Below are positions 1 to 8,435 of a stretch of DNA of 24,877 nt, one piece after another. The notes under the pieces were generated by a model that ran no database searches, was not told where the DNA came from, and saw only the letters and a list, made by a program, of their open reading frames with translations. How positions within the stretch are numbered: the first letter of the stretch is position 1; every line of letters starts with the position of its first letter. A program made the position numbers and the translations under genes. Origin of the DNA: JANPEZ01 sp031423155 (GTDB taxonomy: Bacteria; Actinomycetota; UBA4738; HRBIN12); contig JANPEZ010000173.1 of assembly GCA_031423155.1 (NCBI GenBank), forward strand, positions 1 through 24,877, read 5' to 3'.

Positions 1-1045
1 CGTCCTCCGTCCGGCGCGACCGGCCCCCGACGAGGTCCGGCTCGTTGCCGGACCGCGCCGGTGGCTCTACGCCCGAGCCGAGTCCCACGGAGGAGGCCAC
101 TTCGACCGAGCCGCGCTCGGCTGAACCGCCGCCGCCGACCAGCACCGAGCCGTTCATCGTCGGGTGCACATCGCACCGGAAGAAGTACGTGCCGGCATCG
201 AGCGCCGGTATGTCGTAGGTCTTCGCCGCAGGACCCGCGAACTGCTCGCCTTGAAACAGGGTGGTCGTCGCCTCCGCGTCGGTATAGATCGCGACGTTGT
301 GCGGCACACCCGCATCCTGGTTGTCGAAGTTGAGGGTGGAAGGGGTCCCGGCCGGAAGGTCTATCTCCGTCGCGTCGAAAACCAGGTCCTTGGCAACGAT
401 GGTCGAACCCGCGCCGCCCGCGCCACCTCCGGCGGCCACCTCGATGGTTCCCGTCATCGTCGCCGGGTGCACCAAGCAGTTGAAGAAGTAGGTCCCCCCG
501 GCGAGAGGCTCGACAGCGTAGGACGCGGCGGCGGGTCCGGTCACCAGCGCGCCGGAGAACAGGGGTTCCTGGGAGGCATCCTCGGCGGGATCGGCCGAGA
601 AGATCTGGACGTTGTGCTGCACGCCGGGATCTTCGTTGTCGAATGCCAGAACCACCGGCGTGTCCGCCGGGAACGATAGAGAGTTCCTCGAGAACCCAGC
701 GGTGGCCGCTCCCTCGGCAGCCGCCAGATGCACCTCCGTCGGTTCGACCTCGTGTTTCTGAGGGCCGACGACCAGGTAGGCCAGACCGCCGGCCATCATC
801 GCGATCCCGGCGACAACGCCCATCAGGGAGACGAGCGCTCCGCCCTGCACCCTCTTCTGCCTTGCGACCAACCCCGCTGCCGTCATGATGGCCACGGTTA
901 CGACCAGAGCCACGCCCGTAGCCGCGTTGTGCGATATGGCGAGCAGCACGCGAGAGAAGCCCCAAAGGGCCGCGCCGATCAGGACCAACGAACCGAACGG
1001 GATCAACAGGGGGAGGACCAATCTGTCTCTGGTGTTCTTCTTCAT
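1..1045 (-). CDS. Membrane-anchored protein with two cupredoxin domains (C-terminus cut by window start)
   Basis: The reading frame is open from the ATG at 1045 to base 1 (348 codons, no stop), so the gene is partial. Residues about 10-93 form three membrane segments. Two plastocyanin-like repeats follow (about 105-205 and 215-315). Each has the type 1 copper ligand pattern: a His in an HNV motif, then Cys...HP...M near the end (FNCLVHPATM and FRCDVHPTMN). After the second repeat the sequence is Gly/Ser-rich with no recognised fold; it may be a linker or the degraded contig edge. The ATG overlaps the ctaG stop (ATGA), so it is translationally coupled as the last visible gene of the caa3 operon. 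A role as periplasmic-side copper electron carrier or copper carrier for the oxidase is inferred. I do not recognise the full-length family. Confidence 0.8.
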   Translation of the reverse strand, partial: MKKNTRDRLVLPLLIPFGSLVLIGAALWGFSRVLLAISHNAATGVALVVTVAIMTAAGLVARQKRVQGGALVSLMGVVAGIAMMAGGLAYLVVGPQKHEVEPTEVHLAAAEGAATAGFSRNSLSFPADTPVVLAFDNEDPGVQHNVQIFSADPAEDASQEPLFSGALVTGPAAASYAVEPLAGGTYFFNCLVHPATMTGTIEVAAGGGAGGAGSTIVAKDLVFDATEIDLPAGTPSTLNFDNQDAGVPHNVAIYTDAEATTTLFQGEQFAGPAAKTYDIPALDAGTYFFRCDVHPTMNGSVLVGGGGSAERGSVEVASSVGLGSGVEPPARSGNEPDLVGGRSRRTED

Positions 1046-1878
1046 CTCATCTCCGCTCGGATATCACGCTCGACGTTTCGCCACCGAAGAGGGTCAAGGC
1101 CATCTCGCTGTTCACGGTCGTACCAACGGAAGAAGATAACCGCGATCACGCCCCAGAGGATGAACCCGCCGATCAGCTTCATGATCAGGCCGGCGATCAG
1201 CTGGTCGCGAAGCACCGGGATCCCCCAGATGCGCGGGAAACTCGCGTAAACCTCGTACAAAGGCCGGTGCCCGAACGTCAGGAACGACGCCGGGATCGTC
1301 GGCGCAAGCGAGAGGAAGAACAGATAGAGCATCTGCCCCGGAGCCGACAACGGGGGTAGCTCCGGCAGTGGCGAAACGACCGGCCACCACATGATCACCG
1401 AAGTGCTCACCAGCAGGAGGTGCAACCCGAAGTGAAGGTATTCGTTCCCGACCGATGCTTCGACGACGGCCGGCCAGTGCATCAGGAGCAGCACGGAAGT
1501 GAAGAGGATGAAAGCGATGACAGGTCGCACCAGGAGGCGGGCCAGTTGCGCGATGACCCTTTGCCGCAGGACCCGCCGCAGCATCCATGCGGGCGTGCCC
1601 GCCAGCAGGAGCGGGGCGGCCACGGTCGAGAACAGCATGTGCTGGATCATGTGGACGAAGTACAGGTACCGCTCGGCCAGGTCGTGGATCGGCCATCCGG
1701 CACCGATCCAAAGAACCGCCATGCCGGACAGGAAGAGGCGCACCTTGCGACGGGGCGTCGGCTCCTGGCCCTCGGCGAGCACCCGGTCGTGACGCCGGAT
1801 CGCGAACAGATAGCCGGCCGCAACTGACCCTAGAAGCAACCAGGCGTCGGGATGGACGTGAAAGGGTGGAAGGCTCAT
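1042..1878 (-). CDS. ctaG: Cytochrome c oxidase assembly factor CtaG (caa3 type)
   Basis: This 278-aa polytopic membrane protein matches the caa3_CtaG family, required for assembly of caa3 oxidase and thought to help build the copper site. Visible hallmarks are the His-rich helix HMIQHMLFS, the GTPAWMLRRVLR loop, HWPAVVEAS, and the terminal WYDREQ segment. About seven hydrophobic helices are present. The frame stays open upstream to 2007, but the ATG at 1878 is chosen because an AAGGAG Shine-Dalgarno lies directly before it and the longer N-terminus would overlap ctaF with unrelated basic sequence. It follows ctaF by 8 nt and overlaps the cupredoxin gene by 4 nt. Confidence 0.93.
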   Translation of the reverse strand: MSLPPFHVHPDAWLLLGSVAAGYLFAIRRHDRVLAEGQEPTPRRKVRLFLSGMAVLWIGAGWPIHDLAERYLYFVHMIQHMLFSTVAAPLLLAGTPAWMLRRVLRQRVIAQLARLLVRPVIAFILFTSVLLLMHWPAVVEASVGNEYLHFGLHLLLVSTSVIMWWPVVSPLPELPPLSAPGQMLYLFFLSLAPTIPASFLTFGHRPLYEVYASFPRIWGIPVLRDQLIAGLIMKLIGGFILWGVIAVIFFRWYDREQRDGLDPLRWRNVERDIRAEMR

Positions 1879-1886
1879 CCGGCTCC

Positions 1887-2231
1887 TTAATTCAGGAAGA
1901 CCCGGAAGCAGAGCAGGACGACGATGTAGAGGGTCACGGCCAAGGCAAGTCCCATCAGGAATAAGCGCGCGTACGTCTTCGAGTCGAACTTCAGGTGCAT
2001 GAACCACAGGACCACGATCGCGAACTTCACGATAGCCGCGGCGAAGAGCACCGGGATCAGTGCGCCCTTGAGCTGGTCCTGCACGTAATAGGTCGCGACC
2101 TCCAGGGCGGTGATGACCGCCAAGACCACTCCGATACGCACGTACTCCTTGGGGCTGGGATGCCCTCCGGCGCCATGGGCCGACGCCGCGCCCTCGGGAT
2201 GGCCTTCGACGGTGCTGTGGGTATCGGTCAC
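1887..2231 (-). CDS. ctaF: Cytochrome c oxidase subunit IV (prokaryotic type)
   Basis: This 114-aa protein has a short polar His/Gly-rich N-terminus and three membrane helices (about 28-48, 58-76 and 89-110). The segment between helices 2 and 3, WFMHLKFDSK, is the signature of the small COX4/CyoD-like subunit of bacterial aa3/caa3 oxidases. The subunit is structural and carries no redox centre. It sits between ctaE (10 nt upstream) and ctaG, the usual position in caa3 operons. The size matches the family (about 100-115 aa). Confidence 0.92.
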   Translation of the reverse strand: MTDTHSTVEGHPEGAASAHGAGGHPSPKEYVRIGVVLAVITALEVATYYVQDQLKGALIPVLFAAAIVKFAIVVLWFMHLKFDSKTYARLFLMGLALAVTLYIVVLLCFRVFLN

Positions 2232-2241
2232 CGCTAGCCTC

Positions 2242-2862
2242 CTACTTGCCCGAACCGGTCGGAACCAGATACACGACCGTGAAGATGATGATCCAGACGA
2301 TGTCGACGAAGTGCCAGTAAAGCCCCACCATCTCGACGGGGAAGGCTGGATCTCCGGGAAGCCGATCCGCCATCGAGAAGGCGACCAACGAGAGCAGCAT
2401 CAAGATCCCCACGGTCACGTGGACCCCATGGAAACCCGTCAGTACGAAGAACGTGGTGCCGAACAGGTTCGTCTTCAGGTTCAGCCCCTCGTTGACGAAG
2501 GCGGTGAACTCGTAGACCTGCCCTCCCACGAAAGTCATCCCCAGCAGGGCCGTCGTGAGGAGCCAGAGCCGCATCCTGCCGAAGTCGGTCCTCTGTGCGG
2601 CTGAGAGCGCCAGGACCATCGTCAGCGAACTCGCGAGCAGAACGAAAGAGGACACCGAGGTGTAGGGGATGTCGAAGACGTCGTTGGGGTAAGGCCCGAC
2701 CTGGCTCGATCCTCGGTAGAGCAGGTACGTCGTGATCAAAGCGCCGAAGAGCAGGCACTCGGAGGAAAGGAACAGCCACATCGCGAGCTTCACGTGCGGA
2801 AGACCCGTCGATGTCTCGGGGTGCTCCACCTGGTGGGTGCCGCCTACTACCGCTTGCGCCAC
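2242..2862 (-). CDS. ctaE: Cytochrome c oxidase subunit III
   Basis: This 206-aa protein has five membrane helices, the short bacterial form of COX3. The conserved helix-1 glutamate (E36 in SSECLLFG), the GFHGVHV motif (144-150) and YWHFVDIVW (182-190) are present. The GTG at 2862 is chosen because GGAGTAGGAG lies just upstream and the N-terminus then matches the family; the open frame to 2946 would run into ctaD. It follows the ctaD stop by 8 nt. The subunit stabilises the catalytic subunit and proton uptake and carries no metal. Confidence 0.94.
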   Translation of the reverse strand: MAQAVVGGTHQVEHPETSTGLPHVKLAMWLFLSSECLLFGALITTYLLYRGSSQVGPYPNDVFDIPYTSVSSFVLLASSLTMVLALSAAQRTDFGRMRLWLLTTALLGMTFVGGQVYEFTAFVNEGLNLKTNLFGTTFFVLTGFHGVHVTVGILMLLSLVAFSMADRLPGDPAFPVEMVGLYWHFVDIVWIIIFTVVYLVPTGSGK

Positions 2863-2870
2863 GGTCGCTC

Positions 2871-4742
2871 CTACTCCGCCGAGGGCTCTAGAGCCCACCC
2901 GTAGAACCCGAACAGGATGATCGCCGTGCCCACGAAAGCCATCCACCAGTCGAATATCACGCCGTAGCCGATCAACGGGAAACCGAAAGAAACCAGGATG
3001 GGCCAGTACGAGGGGCCCGGGAGATGGATGCCGTGCCCGCCACCCTCATGGGAAACCTCCCCGCCGTGATCGGCACCTCCAGCCTGAACCGGGACGAGCT
3101 TGCCCGACTTGTCCTCGGCGTACTTGCGATGCCAGAACTCATCGAGTGAGTGAACTATCGGGATCTCATCGAAGTTGTGCACCGCCGGAGGTGAAGAGGT
3201 GATCCATTCGAGCGTGCGCGCATCCCAGGGATCGGCCTCCACGCCCTGCGGCCTCCTCTGCGTCTTGATCACGTTCGCGATGAAGACGAGCATCGAGATC
3301 GCGATCGTGAAGGCTCCTATCGTGGACACGAAGTTCCAGAAGCCGAGCCCCAGAGTCTCCGGGTAGGTGTATGCCCGCCGGATCATGCCTTGAAGACCGA
3401 GCAAGTGCATAGGCGCGAACGCGAGGTTGAACCCGATCAGCATGATCCAGAAGTGGACCTTGCCCAGGGGCTCGGAGAGCAGCCGGCCGAACACCTTCGG
3501 CCACCAGAAGTAGGCGCCCGCGAACAGACCGAAGATGGCTCCACCGAACAGCACGTAGTGGAAGTGGGCGACGATGAAGTACGTGTCGGTCTGCTGGTAG
3601 TCCGCCGGGACCACCGAGTGCATCACGCCGGACAGTCCTCCGATGATGAACATCGTCACGGTTCCTATCGAGAAAAGCATGGGCGTCTTGAACCGGATAT
3701 CTCCACCGTGCATCGTCGCCATCCAGTTGAAGATCTTGACGCCGGTCGGGATGGCGATGATCGAGGTCGAGATCCCGAAGGCCGTGTTGGCCACTGGGCC
3801 GAGTCCCACGGCGAACATGTGGTGCGCCCACACGCCGAAACCGATGAACCCGATCGCGATGCCGCTGAAGACGACGAACTGGTAGCCGAACAACGGCTTA
3901 CGGGAGAAGACGGGGATGATCTCCGAGATGATCCCGAAGGCGGGCAGGATCAGGATGTAGACCTCGGGATGACCGAACAGCCAGAACAGATGCTGCCAAA
4001 GGATCGGGTCTCCCCCGACGACCGGGTCGAAGAAGTGGGTTCCGAAGCGTCTGTCGAACAGCAGCTCGAACAATGCCACCGTGATGATCGGCAGGGAGAA
4101 CACCAGCAGAAGCTGGACCACCAGGCCCATCCAGACGAAGACCGGCATCCGGAACATGGTCATCCCCGGAGCGCGCATGTTGATGATGGTTACCCCCAGG
4201 TTCACCGCACCCACCGTCGATGCGATGCCGGTGATGAGCAGACCCAGCGCGTAGAAGGTCATGCCGACCGACGGGTCGGTGACGCTGTTCGGGGGGTATC
4301 CGAACCATCCTCCGTTCGGTGCTCCTCCGAGCAGGAAGCTCGAGTACAGGAACAGTCCTCCGAACAGGAACAGCCAGAAACTGAAGGCGTTGAGTCTGGG
4401 GAAGGCCACATCACGCGCGCCGATCATCAGCGGAAGCAGGTAGTTGAAGAAGGCCGCGGACATCGGCATCACGACCAGGAACACCATGGTCAGCCCGTGC
4501 ATCGTGAACAGCTCGTTGTACTGCGCGGCCGAAAGTACCGTGCCGTTCGGCTTGGCCAGCTGGGCGCGGATCAACAGCGCCTCGGAGCCACCGACCAGAA
4601 GGAACACGAACGACGATACGCCGTACATGATCCCGATCTTCTTGTGGTCTACGGTCGTGAACCAGCTCCAGAAGCCGGTGTTCGCCGTCGGCCGGCGCAG
4701 CAAACCCCTGGAACCCTCAGCCGCGACACTCACGCTACCCAT
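2871..4742 (-). CDS. ctaD: Cytochrome c oxidase subunit I (A-type haem-copper oxidase)
   Basis: This 623-aa catalytic subunit reduces O2 at the haem a3/CuB site. Ligands are visible: H82 and H395 (haem a), H393 (haem a3), H258 and H307/H308 (CuB). Y262 is the cross-linked Tyr of the HPEVY motif and E260 is the D-channel glutamate, so this is an A1-type enzyme. The K-channel lysine is K336 (IPTGVKIFNW). After the usual 12-helix core, a hydrophilic stretch of about 60 residues leads to two extra helices (about 570-615), a C-terminal extension known from caa3-type subunit I. The ATG at 4742 follows GGAGG and lies 13 nt after the ctaC stop; the 20-codon upstream extension in frame would overlap ctaC. 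Confidence 0.97.
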   Translation of the reverse strand: MGSVSVAAEGSRGLLRRPTANTGFWSWFTTVDHKKIGIMYGVSSFVFLLVGGSEALLIRAQLAKPNGTVLSAAQYNELFTMHGLTMVFLVVMPMSAAFFNYLLPLMIGARDVAFPRLNAFSFWLFLFGGLFLYSSFLLGGAPNGGWFGYPPNSVTDPSVGMTFYALGLLITGIASTVGAVNLGVTIINMRAPGMTMFRMPVFVWMGLVVQLLLVFSLPIITVALFELLFDRRFGTHFFDPVVGGDPILWQHLFWLFGHPEVYILILPAFGIISEIIPVFSRKPLFGYQFVVFSGIAIGFIGFGVWAHHMFAVGLGPVANTAFGISTSIIAIPTGVKIFNWMATMHGGDIRFKTPMLFSIGTVTMFIIGGLSGVMHSVVPADYQQTDTYFIVAHFHYVLFGGAIFGLFAGAYFWWPKVFGRLLSEPLGKVHFWIMLIGFNLAFAPMHLLGLQGMIRRAYTYPETLGLGFWNFVSTIGAFTIAISMLVFIANVIKTQRRPQGVEADPWDARTLEWITSSPPAVHNFDEIPIVHSLDEFWHRKYAEDKSGKLVPVQAGGADHGGEVSHEGGGHGIHLPGPSYWPILVSFGFPLIGYGVIFDWWMAFVGTAIILFGFYGWALEPSAE

Positions 4743-4755
4743 CCGGTCGCCTCCA

Positions 4756-5823
4756 TCACTCGAGACTCTGAAGGTACGCGACGATCTGCTCGATCTCGCC
4801 ATCGGACAGGTGGTAGTTGGGCATCACCGCGCCCGGCTTGACGGCAGCCGGGTCCCGCAGCCACTCGGCGATCGCTTCCGGGTCTGAGGTATCGAACAAG
4901 CAGCCTGCGAAGCAGTCCCGAGATGCGAAGTGCGTCAGGTCCGGACCGCCCACTCCGGCCGCAGACGTTCCCTGGATGCTGTGGCACGCCACGCACGAGC
5001 CGTTGCCGTTCGGGAGGGGATTGAGGAACAGGTTCATCCCCGCCTCGGCCTGGGTTCCGGGGCCGGGGGTCACAGCATCCCCGAGCTGGCCGTCAACCCA
5101 GGCGTCGTAGTCGGCCGGCGCGAGGGCTATGACTTGGAAACGCATGTTGGCGTGCGACAACCCACACAACTCCGCGCACTGACCGGTGTAGGTACCGGGA
5201 TGGTCGGCCTCCAGCAGGATGTGATTCGTCCGTCCCGGCACGGCGTCCTGCTTGCCTGCCAGCTCGGGTACCCAGAAAGAGTGGATGACCTCGAACCCGC
5301 TTCCGTTGGAATGCGATTCCACCGACAGGTAGACCGTTCGCCCCGTAGGGATCACCAGGTCGTTGGCGGTGGTCAGAGGCTCACCAGCGGCCGTCTGCAT
5401 GTCGGCGTCGGTGTATTCGAACTTCCACCAGAACTGCTGGCCGGTCACGGTGACGTTCATGGCGTTCGCCGGCGGATCGCTGGCTAGATCCCAGATGCCT
5501 TGCACCGTAAAGACAGCCAGCACGGCCAGTACGAGTGAAGGAAGGATCGTCCACCCGATCTCGAGGCGAGTATTCCCGTGGGTCTGCGCCGGCATGCGTT
5601 CCTGGCCCTTGCGGTGGCGGTACTTGAGCAGGATCAGAACGATGCCGCCCTCCACGATCACGAAGACGATCGCGGCGATCCACACGACGGGGATGAACAG
5701 CTCGTGGATCTTGTCCGCATAGGGACCCTGGGGCTTCAATGAGTCTTGGGTCGCGTTCGGCGCGCAGGCCACCAGCAGGGCTAGGGCTACCAGGCCCAGG
5801 ACCAGCCTCAGCTTCTTACGCAC
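4756..5823 (-). CDS. ctaC: Cytochrome c oxidase subunit II with fused cytochrome c domain (caa3)
   Basis: This 355-aa lipoprotein begins with a signal peptide ending in the lipobox LVAC (C20). Two membrane helices follow (about 43-67 and 92-113). The CuA domain has all ligands: H181, C216, E218 (backbone), C220, H224 and M227. A Pro/Gly linker (about 252-260) leads to a cytochrome c domain with CVACH (277-281) and probable distal ligand M334. The fusion defines a caa3 enzyme that can take electrons directly from the bc complex. Unusual: the cytochrome domain contains an extra CFAGC (C304, C308). The GTG start at 5823 has GGAGG 10 nt upstream. It is first in the oxidase operon, 81 nt after ccsB. 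Confidence 0.96.
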   Translation of the reverse strand: MRKKLRLVLGLVALALLVACAPNATQDSLKPQGPYADKIHELFIPVVWIAAIVFVIVEGGIVLILLKYRHRKGQERMPAQTHGNTRLEIGWTILPSLVLAVLAVFTVQGIWDLASDPPANAMNVTVTGQQFWWKFEYTDADMQTAAGEPLTTANDLVIPTGRTVYLSVESHSNGSGFEVIHSFWVPELAGKQDAVPGRTNHILLEADHPGTYTGQCAELCGLSHANMRFQVIALAPADYDAWVDGQLGDAVTPGPGTQAEAGMNLFLNPLPNGNGSCVACHSIQGTSAAGVGGPDLTHFASRDCFAGCLFDTSDPEAIAEWLRDPAAVKPGAVMPNYHLSDGEIEQIVAYLQSLE

Positions 5824-5854
5824 GTTGCGAGTGCCTCCGGCTACGCTCGATCGA

Positions 5855-5871
5855 GGCTCCGGCTCGGAGCC
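5855..5871 (-). repeat. 17-bp hairpin in the ctaC leader
   Basis: GGCTCCG and CGGAGCC form a perfect 7-bp stem around a 3-nt loop between ccsB and ctaC. No T-run follows on the minus strand, so a full terminator is unlikely. It could weaken read-through from ccsB or structure the ctaC 5' leader. Confidence 0.45.
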
Positions 5872-5879
5872 GCGCGAAC

Positions 5880-5908
5880 TGTATCACCCTTGGACGCGTG
5901 CCTGTCAG
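5880..5908 (-). promoter_or_regulatory. Candidate promoter of the cta (oxidase) operon
   Basis: On the minus strand CTGACA (5903-5908) and GATACA (5880-5885) are separated by exactly 17 nt. The -35 overlaps the ccsB stop codon. The predicted transcript start would be near 5873, giving a leader of about 50 nt with the hairpin at 5855-5871 and the GGAGG site. Both hexamers deviate slightly from consensus, so this is a moderate prediction. Confidence 0.4.
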
Positions 5909-6861
5909 AAGCCCTTGTAGGAGTGAAGACCCACGATGAAAAGGTTCACGGCGTAGTAGGTGATCAGCAGGGAAACGAACCCCACTAGCGCCACGACTGC
6001 CGCACGACGGCCCTTCCAACCGGAGGTGGCGCGTGCGTGCAGGTAGCCCGCGTAGATGACCCAAGTGATGAACGACCAGGTCTCCTTCGGATCCCAGCCC
6101 CAGTAGCGCCCCCAGGCCTCCTGGGCCCAGATCGCGCCGGCGATAACGGCGAACGTCCAGATCGGGAAAGCGAAGGCGATCGTCCTGTATGCCATCCGGT
6201 CCAGGACGGCAGAGGGAGGCAGGAGCCCGCGCCTGCCGGTCTGCTCGGTGAGTCCGACGGGTTCGTCGGCCCCCGTCGCGAAGTCGGGAGGGTCGTTCAG
6301 GTCGATGGCGCCACCCATGATCGGAGGCGGAACCACCGCTCGCTCCTCGCGTCTTTCCTTGAAGTCCTTCGCGAGATAGAGGCAGGTGAGAACACCGCCG
6401 CCGAGGGCGAAGAGCGACGAACCGATGATCGCCGCTACCACGTGGACCTTGATCCAATAAGAGTTGAGCGCGGGAACCAGTGGAGCCGGCCCCACGTAGA
6501 AATCCCCCAGAAGTGCGATGCCCATCGTCAGGACCGAGAAGGCCAGGGCCACCCCTCCGAGGCTTCGAACCTTGAAGGCCCCCTCGATGACCGCGACGTA
6601 GGCCAGCACGACCAAGAACGCCAGCAGCGAGGAGTACTCCCACATGTTCCCCCACGGAACGCGGTGCGCCGCAACGCCTCTGCTGGCGATCGACGCTGCG
6701 TGGGCGAGGAGACCGGCGAGCAGGACGGCTTTGGATGCGACCCAGATGGGCTCCCTGCGGAAGGCCATGTACGCGAAATACCCCACCATCGAGATCAGGT
6801 ACGCGAACAGGGCTAGGTTGAACAGGTCGTTTGAGAACCGAGCCCACTCCAGGTCGCTCAC
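5905..6861 (-). CDS. ccsB: System II cytochrome c biogenesis protein CcsB (ResC/CcsA family)
   Basis: This 318-aa integral membrane protein carries the tryptophan-rich WWD segment (about residues 245-264, ending in GWDPKETWSF) that binds haem on the outer face of the membrane. H140, H275 and H313 are plausible haem-coordinating histidines. PWGNMWEYSS (69-78) is another family motif. With ResB it forms the synthetase that exports haem and joins it to CxxCH motifs, here needed for the cytochrome c in ctaC, the bc-operon cytochrome c and probably the b6 Cys. The GTG start overlaps the resB stop by 4 nt (GTGA), indicating coupling. Confidence 0.95.
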   Translation of the reverse strand: MSDLEWARFSNDLFNLALFAYLISMVGYFAYMAFRREPIWVASKAVLLAGLLAHAASIASRGVAAHRVPWGNMWEYSSLLAFLVVLAYVAVIEGAFKVRSLGGVALAFSVLTMGIALLGDFYVGPAPLVPALNSYWIKVHVVAAIIGSSLFALGGGVLTCLYLAKDFKERREERAVVPPPIMGGAIDLNDPPDFATGADEPVGLTEQTGRRGLLPPSAVLDRMAYRTIAFAFPIWTFAVIAGAIWAQEAWGRYWGWDPKETWSFITWVIYAGYLHARATSGWKGRRAAVVALVGFVSLLITYYAVNLFIVGLHSYKGF

Positions 6862-8417
6862 GGGTTCACCTTCCCGGCCGCGCGCTCCAACGCGGCGACG
6901 AGATCGGAGAACTCCTTGGAGAACTGGGACTTGCGCTGCACAGCGAACCCTCCGACCTTCAAGATGGTGCGACCTTCACCGGACTCGAGCCTGACCCAGA
7001 CCTTGCGCTTGGACGTGTAGAGGGCCGGCAGGAGTCCGAGCAGCACGAGGATAGCCGCGAGCAGAACCATCCACACCCCGTTGTCGCGACTCACTTCGAA
7101 GACCGAGTATTTCCGCAGATCCGGGAACGAGATCGTCAGCCCCGCGTTCGGGTCGGCCCCGGTTTCCAGAGCCCTGCCGGTGGTTAGGTCCACCACCTGA
7201 CCCTGGCCGAGGATGCCGGCTGCCTGCTCTTTCATGATCGAGGTATCGAGCCGCCGTTGGGACGGATCCGTAAGGGGCCCGCTGTAGGTCGTGAACCGGA
7301 TGATGGGGTCCCTGGCCACGACCATGACGACCGGCTGACCCGTCAGCTGCGTCTGCAGGAAAGCCTGCCCGTCCGGCCACAGCTCGAGGGTGATCCCGAC
7401 CTGAGGGTCCAGGGAGGGCAACTTGAGCACCCCTCGCCAGGGGAGGGCGAGCTGGGGAACGCCCTCGGGAGCGGTGTCCTGACTGAAGGCGACCGGCCCG
7501 GACCACAGCAGCTTGCCGTCGTCGCGGACCTGCACTACAGGGGCCCATCCGAAGCCGTACTGGAAGACCCGCACACCGGCGAAGGTCGCAGGATGGTTCA
7601 CTCGGATCTCAGCCGCTCTCACGAGTGAGCCGTCCGGGTTCAGCAGATCGACCCTGGAGACGAAGTCCATCGGGATGCCGCTGGCTCTGAACGTGTCCTC
7701 GAAATCCTTCAATCGGATCTGAGATCCGGAGAAGTCGCCCCCGAAGAATCGCCCCGTGCGGATGCTCCCGTCATAGCCGGCGAGGGAGTCGGTCCAAGTC
7801 TCCCCCTCGATCACCGCGGCCCGGCCGCTGTAGCCGGTTCCCTTGCCGTAGATCGCACCCACGACGATCAGCAGGAACGCCCAGTGGAAGAGCAGGCTGC
7901 CGATCTCGCGCGCGGAGCCCTTCTCCGCCGCAAGCGAGTTCTCAGAGGCAGCGACCCGAAACAGTTTGCGCCGCAAGACTTTCCGGCACACGGTCGTCGC
8001 GGCCCCGGCCGGCAGGGTCACGTTCCGCTCCTCATAGTGAGGGAAGGAGTCGATCTCCCTCGCCTGGATCGGCTTCTGGCGAACGCTCCTTACGGTCCCG
8101 CGCGTCCTGGGGATCAGGCAGGCGATCAGCGAGACCACGAGCAGCGTGATGATCAGCGAGAACCACCAGGCGCCGAAGACGTCGAAGAAGCCGAGCCTGG
8201 AATAGATCTCGGCGGCCAGCGGATGGTCGGCGGTGTATCCGAAGACCTTCTCGGGAGAGTTGGGGAGCTGAGGGATCAACGATCCGATGACCGAGGCGCC
8301 CGCCAGCATGAGCAGCAGGATCAGCGCTGTTCGCATCGAACGCAGGGTTCGCCAAACGAGAGCGACGGATCGAAGCAGCGAGAGCGAAGGTCCGCAGGCC
8401 ATGGGAGAGGCAGCCAT
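6858..8417 (-). CDS. resB: System II cytochrome c biogenesis protein ResB (Ccs1)
   Basis: This 519-aa protein has the ResB layout: an N-terminal helix in the typical SMRTALILLLMLAGASVIG context, further helices near 84-105 and 170-190, a large extracytoplasmic domain (about 195-450) and a final helix (about 453-475). It partners CcsB in haem export and attachment. The ATG at 8417 is used; an in-frame ATG at 8399 is also possible and neither has a strong Shine-Dalgarno. It starts 18 nt after the ccdA stop. Confidence 0.94.
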   Translation of the reverse strand: MAASPMACGPSLSLLRSVALVWRTLRSMRTALILLLMLAGASVIGSLIPQLPNSPEKVFGYTADHPLAAEIYSRLGFFDVFGAWWFSLIITLLVVSLIACLIPRTRGTVRSVRQKPIQAREIDSFPHYEERNVTLPAGAATTVCRKVLRRKLFRVAASENSLAAEKGSAREIGSLLFHWAFLLIVVGAIYGKGTGYSGRAAVIEGETWTDSLAGYDGSIRTGRFFGGDFSGSQIRLKDFEDTFRASGIPMDFVSRVDLLNPDGSLVRAAEIRVNHPATFAGVRVFQYGFGWAPVVQVRDDGKLLWSGPVAFSQDTAPEGVPQLALPWRGVLKLPSLDPQVGITLELWPDGQAFLQTQLTGQPVVMVVARDPIIRFTTYSGPLTDPSQRRLDTSIMKEQAAGILGQGQVVDLTTGRALETGADPNAGLTISFPDLRKYSVFEVSRDNGVWMVLLAAILVLLGLLPALYTSKRKVWVRLESGEGRTILKVGGFAVQRKSQFSKEFSDLVAALERAAGKVNP

Positions 8418-8435
8418 CCTAGGTGACGGCCGGGG

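Noticed and set aside
3390..4841. Long plus-strand open frame of 483 codons
   Set aside because: It is antisense to ctaD, is full of charged low-complexity residues (E/Q/H/R), and follows from GC-skewed third positions of a real gene.
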